The notes under the pieces are model-generated. The model made no database searches and was not told where the DNA came from. It saw nothing but the letters and a program-made list of their open reading frames with translations. From Artemisia argyi (Eukaryota; Streptophyta; Magnoliopsida; Asterales; Asteraceae), in NCBI GenBank assembly GCA_030686995.1, contig CM060692.1, positions 127,921,796 through 127,985,795 of the forward strand: 64,000 nucleotides of DNA, written 5' to 3'. The translations under genes were made by a program, and so were the position numbers. This document shows, piece by piece, positions 33,540-44,946 of the stretch (its first letter is position 1; every line of letters begins with the position of its first letter).

Positions 33540-36500
33540 TGATGAGTGCTCAAACACTCATCGTTTTTGTCGTATTTAAACTGCCAAAACATACAAAAAC
33601 AATCAAAAAGCTATCAAAATACTTAAATTATCCCAGGGATTGTGTTTTATGTGTTTTAAATGCAAAATGAGCAAAAACAAATGAAAAGCGTACAAAGTTT
33701 GCAATATTAGCAGTTTCAGTCCCCCGAGTTTCAAAACTTGTCAAAAATAGTCCCCATGCATTTATTTTGAAAGGAAAAGTCAACCAAAGCTTTTGAAAGT
33801 CAAACATCACAAAATATGATAGTTGGGTCAAAAATTACAAAATTTACAGTTTAGGTCCCTGTACTTTCAAAATTGGCAAAATAAGTCCTTAGGAATTTTG
33901 AAAAATGAAAATGTCAAAATGGTCCTTGTGTTATTAGTAATTAGCATTATTGGTCCTTATGAGAGCTTTGGAGAATGATCAACTTCAGTCCCTCATGTTT
34001 GGGAAAATTACACAATTGGTCCTTGTTACATCATAAACCAAACGGTCCCTTTATTATTATCAAAACAAAACCAACCCAAGCCCAAAAACCAAACCTGATC
34101 CACACAAACACCCCAGGCCCAACACACCCCGGCCCACTCCCATTTTATAAATAAAAACCCACCGTTTGACCCCGGTCAACTCCTTCTCCCTCCCAACACC
34201 CCAACGCAAAACCAGGTCCCTGCTCCCCCTCCTCTTCAACCTTTTTCACCTATAGCCCCCCACAATTAATGCACTTCACCAACCAAACCAACCCCCACCA
34301 CCACTCCATTAAATGATCCCAACCACACCACTAATTTTGCCCGTTTGTGTTTTGGTGGCAAAAATCCCATCAAAGGCTAGGATGGCTCAAATGCTAATTG
34401 AACGATGTGGATTTGGTCTCTGGTCAACAAGGAACCCACTGGGACATAAAATATTCAAAAAGAAAGCCATGTGAAGAAAGTGAGGGTCAAGTTTTATCTC
34501 GTTATATATAGGAATGCTCATTTGAGCCCTAGAATGTATGTAGGAATTGTAATTTAGGCTTTCTAGTGTTTATTTAATCCTTGTAATCTGTTTTCAAGCA
34601 ATAAAAGTACTGTTTCAAGTTTATCTCTCATTTTCCAAATTCAAGTTTTATTTAAAATTCTCAAGTAATGATTTAAGTTTAATAGTGATCTATGGTTGAT
34701 TGTATACTCATATAAGCTCAAACAAAACACTTTTAGAAGCTTGACAAGCTTCTATTGCAATCTGTGACTCAGTTTCAATAAATACTCAAAAAAAATAAGA
34801 AAAATCAAAATAAAATAAAAAAATTGATGATCAAAGGTTGATGAAGCCTGGAAGCTAAGTGATTGGTGATTGCTAAGGGTATTAGAGGCTTATGGAAGCC
34901 ACATAGGTTGAAATTTGGTCCTGGTCCCTTGTTTCAGTTGGCATTTTTTATTGTAAGCCTTAACTTTTGCTCTTTACTCTTTTAAGTTTCTTAATTGTGA
35001 TCACTGCTTCTTATTGTGTATTTTTAGTATTTGTCACTTATTTAAATCAGTTATGATCATTAGCTTATAGTTTGGTTTGAGTTGAATTAGTTTTAGTGAT
35101 AAGCTGTGGGTTAAGAGGGTGTTTGGATTTGACTGTGTGGGTAGGTTTACTTGAGCTTAGTGTTTACCCTTTGTTCTCATAACTCAGCAATCTCTAATAA
35201 CACCATTTCAAACAATGTTTTGGTCCTAAATAGCAGTTAAAGTAAAAATCACAAGTAAAACCATCTCCACAGTTAACTGTGGAGATATTGAGATCCAAAT
35301 CCCATTAAATCAATGCAAAAGTGTTAGTTGTAGCTTAATTTGGTCCTCTTATAGCTTAACATAACATTCTCAGTTAATTTGAAGCAGCCAAAGTTCATAA
35401 AAGTCAAATAATCAAGTTTTCTAAAAAAGTCAAAAGCATAAGTCTCAGATTTTCCATTTATTGCATGAATTTTATGGAATTTTGTGGTAAAATTTAGGTT
35501 TTGAGACTTCTTGGGGGTATAATCTACCAGCTGAACTATTGATTTCCATACTTGTTTGATTTTTGTGAATTTTTCTTAAGGACCAAATTGCCCCTCAAAG
35601 TAGGCTGCAGGGCAAGACCCCTGCCCTGTGCATCAGACCACCAGTCACCACCACTACTTTGGTGGCTCATTGTGGCCACTCCAGTAGGTCCCACTGACCT
35701 ATTTTGGGTTCATTCAACCCTCCTCCTGGCAGGCTTCAAGGTTTGACCAAAATATTGACCTTAGACCCTGTGGACCCCACTTGGAATTGCCCTCTAACCT
35801 TGTCCTATTTTCTGTCTCAGAATCAAAATAAGCAAGCGCTTATTCAGGCTTTGTGGCTTATTCACATAGCTTATTTGAGTGATTTTAGCTTAAACTTGTC
35901 CAAGTAACTCAATTGAATCAGTTTCCACCACTGTGGACCCCACATAAGCTCATTTGAGCTTATTCTCTCTTTTGGTCAAAGAAAGTCAATTGCCTAAGCT
36001 AATAAGCACTCAAATGCTTATTTTATGAGTTCTGGTGAAAGTGTATTTGTAAAAGTTTTTAGTTTTTAGTGTATTAATATTTTGGAAAAAGAAAAAACAC
36101 AAAAAACCAATTTTAATTTTAGTGATAGCTTCTATTTAATAGAAACTATCTTTTTAATTTTCTTTTTAGCTTATTTATAAGCACTTTAGCATTTTTATAT
36201 TTTTATTAAATCTCTTTTATATTAAAGTAATTTTATAATTTTTTCCAGATTTTTCTTTTGTCTTTTAGTGGTTTTTAGAATTAATTTCAGTTTAATTAAT
36301 TATTAATTAATATTAAATAATTAAATAGCATAATTAGATTTTATTAAGTAACACCTAGTTTTTATAATTTTTCTAGCTTTTATATAAGTTAAAACATTTT
36401 TATAAATTTTTCTAGAATTTTTACTGTTCATTTTCTATTTTTTATAATATAATTAGTTTAATTAGTAATTAATAAATAATTAGAATAATAATTAGTAAAT

Positions 36501-37099
36501 TAGTTTAAAAATACATAAAATCAACTTTTTATAATTTTAGGATTCCTGTGATGGTTAATTAGATTTATAAAAATCGTCTTAATTATCTAAGTCTTTTTAG
36601 TAATTTGTAATAATTTAAATTAATATAGTTAGTTAATAAATAGATAATTAGTAATTAATTAATAATTAATAATTAAATAGTGTAAAAATAATTTTTCATT
36701 TTCTAAAATTTTCTTTATTTATTAGGATTGTAAAAATAAAAATTTCACACTCATAGCCTTTTCTGTTCATCAGTTGTAGTTTCTTTCACGTTCGTCTGTG
36801 TACGTTTTTGATTTAAACGTACGTTTTTAGGTTTTAGATCAATTATTCTAAATCTTAATTCCCGTAATTAATCACATAGCTTTCCTAAGCTATTTCATTT
36901 AATAAATTCCAAATAATTCTCATAACAACCCTTTTCTGTGAATAATCACCCGATCACAAAGCACGCTCAGTTACAATTCACACCTTGTCGGGACTTAACG
37001 ACCTGGTGATACCTTATATTACCCGGAGATTGACTCTAGGCTATTTGACTTTGTTGACCATTCTTTGGTCAATATAAGTTGACGGTTTAGCATCAATCA
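33540..37099 (+). mobile_element. Solo LTR, 3560 bp, in the gag-protease ORF of D
   Basis: TGATGAGTG...AATCA, flanked by CTCCC (33535-33539 and 37100-37104). Removing it plus one duplication joins ALARAP-like and YYSALLERYEK coding sequence in frame. It opens with an inverted repeat GATGAGTG/CACTCATC. It contains repeated 'tttggtccctgtacttt' phrases, a TATA-like TTATATATAGG at 34502-34512, and AT-rich 3' sequence. The internal region and second LTR are gone. A second family member is at 52308-56043. The lineage is not certain from an LTR alone. Short readings inside (e.g. 35552-35907) are not supported as genes. Confidence 0.9.
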
Positions 37100-37104
37100 C
37101 TCCC

Positions 37105-38055
37105 TACTATAGTGCCCTCCTAGAAAGGTATGAGAAGTTTAAACTAGGAAAAAATGGGACCGCCTTCGTTCAAAACAAGTTGCCTAAAAAGCTTGATGAT
37201 CCGGGTATATTTGTTTTGCCTTGTAAGATAGGAAGATCCGAAGCTTTCGACATACTAGCTGATTTAGGGTCAAGCCTCAACTTGATTCCCTTATCCCTTT
37301 TCACCACTCTTAAGCTAGGGAAGTTAGAAGAGACGAAGGTATTGATTGGTCTAGCGGATGGGAGTATTGCTCACCCGGTTGGAATGATTAAGGATGTAGT
37401 TGTTCACGTAGGAAAGTTAACTATCTTATCGGATTTTCACGTCCTAGACATGGTTAGTGACACTACATGCCCATTATTGGTAGGAAGAGGATTTTTAGCA
37501 ACCGCTAGCGCCATGATAGATTGCAAGGAGTCTAAGATAGCCGTAGGTGAAGGCGACACTTGGTCGGTATACGATGTTAAGAAGCATAGTTATGATTGTG
37601 ATGATGAACCGACACCACATTAGGTAGAGATTAATAGGAGACCGTCTAGATATGGACCTTGGATAGAAAGGAACTTTATAGGACCTCAACGCCCATTCTA
37701 TCTAGAAAAAGATTTCGTTGAAAAGATACATTCGGTGGAACAACTCATAGCTAGAGATGAAGAGCTAGATCCTTTTGAGGACCCCTTAGTCTTTAGGAAG
37801 ATGATTGAGTTCTTAAGCGTAATGCCTATTAATATAGAGATGAATAAGTGGAAAAGAGAGGGAGACAAGTGTAAATGGAGGTGGGACAAGCCACCTAAAG
37901 AAGGTGACGGATCATGGCATATGAAGATGACTTTGTATGATCCGGATGGAGAAAAGTTTGAAAGGTCATACCGTACTAAGAAAACCGATAGGAAGCTAAA
38001 ACCTAAGTTTGATCCCAAGGATATCCTCAATGAGGAACTCACCCGTATCACGTAG
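37105..38055 (+). pseudogene. Protease part of the gag-protease ORF of D
   Basis: Resumes the D ORF in frame after the solo LTR. A canonical Athila-type retropepsin: the catalytic triad is in ILADLGSSLNLIP (about 37240-37280), then ADGSIAHPVGMIKDV, SDFHVLDM, and LLVGRGFLATASAMIDC at the domain end. Unlike A, B, C and F, D keeps the D-x-G motif as DLG. One TAG (37621-37623) interrupts the frame, which otherwise continues through GPWIERNFIGPQRPFYL to TAG-type termination at 38055. The tail (WRWDKPPKEGDGSW) is unlike A. No RT follows; the conserved post-stop block starts within about 50 bp. Confidence 0.85.
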
Positions 38056-40534
38056 TAACCCATGACCTTGAGTCTAGCTACAAGACTCGTAAATAAAGAA
38101 AAGCGCTTCTTGGGAGGCAACCCATGTTTTGTGTGATTTTTATTTTGTTTGTTTGTTATTTGCTTCCGTACGCATGCTTTATTTTTATTGTTGGTAGATC
38201 ATGTTTCAAAACTAAAATAGTGGAAATACTTTATTTTGCTGATTGGCTTAGTCTTAACTTCATCCGAAGGTATTTTTGCAAAAGATAAGTGTAAGGGGAA
38301 ACCCCAAATATGTTTTTAAGAAACAAACCGATCATGATTCTCCACAATATTAAGTGAACATGTTTATTCGTATTTGTTAGAGTCAAATGCCTGTATCGAG
38401 TCATAATGAGGTTTTGCAGGATTTTCCAGGAAGTAGAACTAAGTTTTTTCTAGAAATTTTCCAAAAACTTAACATAAGAATTTCTGCAGGTCACTTCTGA
38501 CGGTGTCACGAGTTTACTCTTGACGGCGTCACGTGTAAAAATCTGGAAATTTTACCAGTTTTGTTTTTCTAACGGAGTCTTAAAGTTTTCGTTGAATTAT
38601 TAGTTTTATAATCTCCAGGAAATCTGCAAACATCATTCCACAAGCATTATATCTTATTTTGTTTTCTAAGATTTAGTAACATATGTAGATTGCCGCCGAT
38701 TTTATGCAGGTTGCCTTGTCTGTTTTCTCAGGATTTACAGGTTATGTATGACAAGAAGATGATTTATTTTTCTGGAAGGGAAGCCTTGATTGTTCATTTT
38801 CTTGGAGGAAGATCTAACCTGGCCACCTTATTATCCATACCGAGCGAATCAAGGGAGTATTTGATTTCATTCGTTTTACTTACTTCGCTTTTACATTCTT
38901 TACTTGAACATTGGGGACAATGTTCATCTTAAGTGTAAGGGGAGGGTAAAATGATGATACCTTAAAAATACACTTTCGCTTGAGTTTGTTTGTTTGATAG
39001 TAGATGTGTAATAAAACTATGAGAAATACTTGTTAGTGCAATTTTAGCGCCAAATTTAAATTTCATTACAACATTTAGGAGTGAAACTTTAGCCATAGCA
39101 AGCGTCTCATGGATAGGAGATTGTATGACTAGCACATAACCGTATCATTCAGAAAAATTTTCCACCCAAATATGTGAGGTTCGCCTTTAGATTTGATAGG
39201 AAAAGCATTTACTATTAGTGCTTATGAGTGTACCGGTAGCATTTAGATTCTAGAACTTGCGTTAGTGATGCATCCCGAGACCGCTAGTGAGACTACATTC
39301 GTGTAGTAGGATTTACTACATGATAAGAGGCATTAGGATCACCCTTGTGTTAAACCCGTATCATAATTACTTGACCATTTAAGTCATATTACTTGGCTAG
39401 TTAAGTCAACTAATTTTTCCCACACCTTAGCGTTGTACTCATTTTTAGTACACGAAACCCCTAGTACACCCCTCTGAGCCTATCTTTTCGTTTCTAACTT
39501 TAAGCATTTTACTTAAAGGAAGAATTTGTTACACCCCACTTAAATGTACACCCAAATCGCCTTAGCCTTCCGTGTATGCACTCATCTTTAGTGCATTATT
39601 GTTATTTGTTAAACCCTAAGTTAATTATCAAATTTATTACATGGTTGCTAAGTCGAGTCATATCCTTGTACATATTGTTTTGGGACGATTGGGACTCATG
39701 GGTAAAGTACTTATTTTATGGAGTAAAGGGGAAGAACATCATATATTACCCCCATATGTACGTTAATCTTAAAAGTACTCCAAGTGTTTCGATTTTCTTA
39801 ATTCGAGTCATTAGATTAGTTTATTGTAAAGTATGTAAAAATTCAAGTGTAAGGGGAATGTTCATTCCCTATGATGAATTATTTTGGATAGTAGGGTAAG
39901 AGTGTATGCAAAAAAAAAAAAAAAAAAAAAAAAAAAATGAAAAAACAAGAAAAAGAAAAGAAAAAAAAAATAGAAAAAGAAAAAGAGAAAAAACATACGG
40001 ACTACCATCCCTTTTCATTCTATGTTTATTTTATATTTTTCATTTATTAGCTTAAGTCGAGTCTAGTCTTGGCTTAGCAACGCCATATTGTACATGTAAT
40101 TAACCAAGATTGTAAACTCGCCACCAGTAAAGACTGCCTATATCCAACAAAACCGTGTATTCCATATCCCTACACCTAATGTGACAACCCTTTAAAAGAC
40201 CTCTTTGATAGTTTATCCTAGGTGCTTACGCCATGTGGTGGAGGTTTGATCCTTTCCCAAGCCTATGGTAATCTATTTTCCTATGACAGGTAGTGAGAGA
40301 TGTTTTCCATTTCCATAATGTGATATTACTTTATTACACCTGAGAGATGTGAGTATCTAAACACTATTTGTGAGGTGCTAGTATATGACCTCCGTGCTTG
40401 TCTTTGGTCTTTAATGGAATGATTATTTGTTGTAATTACTTTTATATTAGTGTTAAATGACCCCAAACTTGTCTTTTGATTAGAATAAAAGTGCATTTGC
40501 TTGAGGACAAGCAAATCTCAAGTGTAAGGGTATA
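38056..40534 (+). other. 3' noncoding region of D
   Basis: Same order as in B: post-stop block 38101-38126, TGACGGTGTCA and TGACGGCGTCA near 38500-38530, stem-loop 38906-38925, A-rich tract about 39909-39993, and polypurine-like copies near 38285, 38929, 39845 and 40520-40534. A 107-codon reading lies at 39576-39899. Confidence 0.75.
38906..38925 (+). other. Conserved stem-loop (element D)
   Basis: Identical 20-base inverted repeat with GGGA loop. Confidence 0.8.
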
Positions 40535-41945
40535 TGATGAGGCGAAAAATGAACCACTTTTAGGGGGTCATTTAAGCCCGGAATTGAATTTATTTGATGA
40601 AATATTACCCTAAATTGTTCTTTTTGTGATTTTAGGTACTTTGGGAGTGAAATCTGGAAAAGGAAGCAATTCGGACGTTTTTGGAGCATAAAAGTGAAGA
40701 AAACGGCAAAGACTTAATTTTCCAAGCTGAGAACAGTACCTGACGGCGTCAAGAGGAAAATCATGACTGCGTCAAGAGTGAAAGTGGTGACGACCCAGTG
40801 CAAACCTGACGGCGCCCGTCAAGAGTTAATTTTGTGACGGCCTGCATAAGGGGACTACATGATAGCGTCAGACCCAGATCTAGGCAGTCCGAGGAACTAT
40901 TTGGCGACGAGATGACGGCGTCAGACATTTGTTCTTGACGCCGTCACCTTCTAAACTCTATATATAGTTTTCTATTTTTCATTCATTAAAGAGGAACTTG
41001 TGTGGAGAACCCTAGGGCCGAACTTTGTAAACCCTAGCTCGTATTTTACAGTATTTTCAAGGGTTTTCACCCCTTGAATCCTTTCATGTGCTATTAAGAT
41101 AAGTCTTCTCTTAATTCAATCAATATGTCTATGTGTTGGTTGTCTATATCTTGTACTTGTCTTGATTTCAACATGCTAGGCTAGATCTATCTTATGTTTG
41201 CTTGGATCTAATGAAACCAAGATGTTAATTATGTGTTGATTACTTGTTTATGGTTGTATTGGATGAATGATTTCAATGTTAGGCTTAAGAAAACTGGCAG
41301 ATCTCCATTGTGTAACATGCTTGAACGTCTTAGGAAACATGAACCGATGTGTACTAGGTTTTATTGGTTGTATTTAATGCATGAGTAAATTCTAATGAAC
41401 CCATGTTAGGAGCTTCTTAGCCGGCTCGACATAGGAGTGAAGTAGGCACTCATAGGATTGGGGAAGTAAGTACGCCACCCCATGAATGGTATTAAGGAAT
41501 ACAATCCGTCATCCACGCAACTATAACAAGTAATTAACGTGTAAAAGATATCTAGGGAGTAGTGAAATATAAGTAAACACATTTCTCCCACTTATTGCTC
41601 ACAACTTTAGTTTAATTTAGTTTATTTTCATTTTTAGTATTTTATTTTGATTGCATCTTTAGTATTGGGTTAGTTGACTAGCAACTAATTCCGCCCAAAT
41701 CCTTCAAACCCGAGATTTTAATTTGCTTTCTAAAAAAATATAAAAATACAAAAAGAATCATCCCTCATCTCTAGACCTAGTCTTTAGGTTTTCTAATCCT
41801 AGCGACACTATTCCTAACTGAACGATAAATCCCCCGGTACTTGTCATTATACTATACTACATCGATCAGGTACACTGCCTGGTGGGGGTTGTAAGCTTCT
41901 CGAGATCCCTTGAGAGGTAAATCCTGGTGTAATCCCTACGTATCA
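40535..41945 (+). repeat. 3' LTR of D
   Basis: 1411 bp. Boxes 40740-40947, TATA box 40958-40967, tRNA-complementary segment 41838-41866, ends CGTATCA. Confidence 0.92.
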
Positions 41946-41950
41946 ATTGG

Positions 41951-42527
41951 TTATATTTAATGCATAGGTAACTACTAAGGAGGCCATGTTAGGAGCTAGT
42001 AGTCGGCTCGACATAGGAAGAGGTAGAAGCTTATGGAGTTAGGAAAGATCATACATGGCGCTACGAATGGTATTAAGGAATATAACCCGTCATCTATGCA
42101 ATTGTAACAAACTAATCAACCGGTAAAAGATAGCTAGGGAGTAGTGAAATCTAAGTAAACACATTTTCTCTTAGTATTGTTTTTCTCCACATTTACTTTA
42201 GTGTCATTTTATTTTATTTTGTTTGCATTTGTAGTTATTTGGGTTAGTTGACTAGCAACTAATTCCGCCCATTCTTCCAAACGCGAGATTTTTACTTGCT
42301 TTCCATAAAATATAAAAATACAAAAAGAATCATCCCTCACCTCTAGACCTAGTTTAATTGAGTTTTAACCCTAGGAAACACTATTCTTTGAGTTGAACGA
42401 TCAATCCCCTAGTACTTGCCACTATACTATACTACAACGGTCAGGTACACTGCCTGGTGGGGATTGCAAGCTTCTCAAGATCCCTTGAGAGGTAAAACCT
42501 TTTGCAAGGTTGCAAAACTACGCATCA
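41951..42527 (+). repeat. 5' LTR of C, piece 3
   Basis: Last part of the C LTR, matching 48199-48777. The tRNA-complementary segment at 42413-42441 reads GTACTTGCCACTATAC, a five-base duplication TATAC, then TACAACGG. That is the closest to the tRNA-Asp complement of all copies. Ends CGCATCA. Confidence 0.9.
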
Positions 42528-42533
42528 AGTTTT

Positions 42534-42550
42534 TGGCGTCGCAGCCCGGG
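42534..42550 (+). other. Primer-binding site of C
   Basis: TGGCGTCGCAGCCCGGG, the same site as in A with one C-to-T change. Confidence 0.7.
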
Positions 42551-42705
42551 CAATAGTTATTGTCTAGGTTGAAATCTCTTTTTATTAGGTCTACTTGCTA
42601 TATTCCTTTCTAGTAAGATTTTTATTTTTATTTTTATTTTTATAGGTATTCTTTAGTATATCTTTTTCTTCGTTCCTTTGTTCGTAATCGTTGCCATCCG
42701 CCATC

Positions 42706-44946
42706 ATGGAAGGTGGTAATCTCTTTGACCCCATCAACCCACCACAACAAAACCATCCACAAAACCCACCACAACCAAACCAACATCCTAGACCCCAAAC
42801 TTTAGGAGAGTACTCCCGTCCTAGTCACCAAGGCTATCGAAACACCATTGAGCTCACTCAAAGAGCCAATGTGTCTCCCTTGCGATCCGACACCATCCGG
42901 TTTGTGCAAAGCGGATGTGCATTTCATGGACTTTGTTCCGAAGATCCTAATCTACATCTCATGGATTTCCTCAAAATCGTAGATTCCATAGATCTTGATG
43001 TTGAAACTCGAGAGACGACCCGATTGCGTCTCTTCCAATTCTATCTACGTGACCAAGCTAGTTAATGGCTTGAGCATTTACCCGCGGGATCCATCACCTC
43101 TTGGGATGATCTCATCACTCATTTCCTTGCTCAATTTTTCCCACCTGGGAGAACTACCAAGCTTAGAAATGATATCTTGATGTTCCAACAACGTCAAGGT
43201 GAAACTCTTTATAAAGCATGGACTCGTTTCAAGTACTTACTCCAAAAATTCCCTCATCATCGCATAGATCTTTGGCTCCAAGTCCAAATTTTCTATGACC
43301 GTATCGATATCTCCACAAGGTAAACCGTTGACCAAGCAGCCGGTGGCAAGCTACGTGATCTAAGTGCGGAAGATTCATGGGAACTCATAGAAGAACTTGC
43401 TCTCTATGACAACGAAAGTTGGAATGATCCCCGTGATTTGAACAAAACGGTCAAGGCAATATCTTTGCCTTCGAACAATTCAAGCACTCCCGACCGTAGG
43501 ATCATGGAACTTGAAGACCAAGTCAAGTTTCTTATGAAATCCTACGAAGCTCCTAAACCTTCAAGCCAAGTGAAGAAAATCACTTCTTCATGCGAATTAT
43601 GTAGTGGTCCCCACGACACTCGTGATTGCATGGAACTCCCCGAACAAGCTTTTGCGAATTACGCATCCTCGCGTACTGACGGAGCGGGAGACAAGTGGTA
43701 CACTTTTAAACCCGAGCCAAACCCTTATGGTGATTCATACGACCCCTCTTGGAAAAATCACCCGAACCTTAGGTGGAAAAAAAACCAAAACATGCCCCAA
43801 AATAATTCTTCCACTCCACCTAATCGTTATCAACCAAACTGTCAACCTCCTAACCGTACTTTCAACAACAATCCTTCCAACAACTATGGTAGTACCAATA
43901 ATCTTGAAGGATTGTTGTCCAAATTTATGGCATCTCAAGAAGCTCGTATAGCTAAGTTTGAATCCGAATTCAATCAACAACAAGCAGAGATGACCAATAA
44001 AATCGACAACTTGTTGAAAGCCCTCAACAACCAAGTGCTAACTACACCAAAAAAGGACACTATGGACACTAGTAGCGGAATCCAAATTAAGGACCCCTCA
44101 TCATCTAAACACGTCCACTTTGTCAACGTAGTCACTATTAAGCCAGTCGATAATAATAGGGAAGAAAGTGATATGGATGAGATTAAGGAAGTTGAGGATA
44201 AAAAGGAAGAGAAAGTTAAGGAAGTAGAAAATGTAGAGAAATACTTTGATAGGTTACCTACCAAGGAAGAACGGGAGTACCATAGGGATTTATTCGATGA
44301 CTCCGAAACACCATACGTCCTTGGTTCACCAACCATCAAAGAGGGTGATCCCTCTAACATCAACATACCATGCAACATTGGGCATGTGCATGCGTGGAAA
44401 GCCTACATCGATCTTAGATCTCCCATAAACATTATGACTAGGACCCATTAGAATTGGGTAATAAAGAAGCAACTAGGACCTAGGATGATTCCCAACACGG
44501 GTTGGATGAGTAACTTTGTGGGAGGAGTAAAAGGTTTGCACGTCTTTCTAGGAAACTTCACTTACGTTACCGACTTTGTGATTGTAGAAGATATTCGTCC
44601 GATAATAGATGGTTTCCTAAGTCAAGAAGTGTTCAGAAAGCCATTTGTTGAGACCTCTAAGATGAATTATGGCCCATCTCTAGGGATAGTTAGGTTCAAG
44701 GATGAGAACGATGAGATAGCCTACCAAATGCCTTTTAAGATTGAACAATTCCGTCTTTTATCAAACATCAAAAAGGAACACAAGCAAGCGGTCTATTATA
44801 GGAATGATGAGGATAGACGTAGAGGAGTAGACTATATTATGAATAGAATATTTGGTTTCTACAAGGAATGCTTGCAACTAGGTCCAGAATACAAAACCAA
44901 GATTGAAGATGACCTAGAAACCGTGACTAATGACGAGGTCACGTAA
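42706..44946 (+). pseudogene. Gag with protease-like domain, element C (three nonsense codons)
   Basis: Homologue of the A polyprotein, about 747 codons, with the ATG at 42706 (MEGGNLF). The reading frame is never shifted, but stops occur at 43063-43065 (TAA for Gln), 43321-43323 (TAA) and 44449-44451 (TAG for Tyr). Domains are as in A: gag, knuckle CELCSGPHDTRDC, Asn/Pro-rich linker, acidic region, protease-like domain with YIDLRSP in place of the catalytic triad, and VFRKPFVE. The C-terminus GFYKECLQLGPEYK is present. Only nonsense substitutions and no indels in 2.2 kb is consistent with decay by cytosine deamination. Confidence 0.9.

Larger units (their letters stand above)
30369..41945 (+). 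mobile_element. Athila-type element D, gag-protease only, with a solo LTR inside
   Basis: TSD ATTGG. 5' LTR 30369-31788, primer site, gag-protease ORF (31960-33539 and 37105-38055, split by a solo LTR), 3' noncoding region, 3' LTR 40535-41945. It encodes a canonical protease but no RT or integrase. The ORF now has a frameshift and several nonsense codons. Confidence 0.93.

Noticed and set aside
35552..35907. Short ORFs in the 3.6-kb solo LTR
   Set aside because: The corresponding region of the second copy (54481-54684) has a different reading; no conserved protein.
43974..44378. 134-codon minus-strand ORF
   Set aside because: Antisense shadow of the C gag in the same position as the A shadow.
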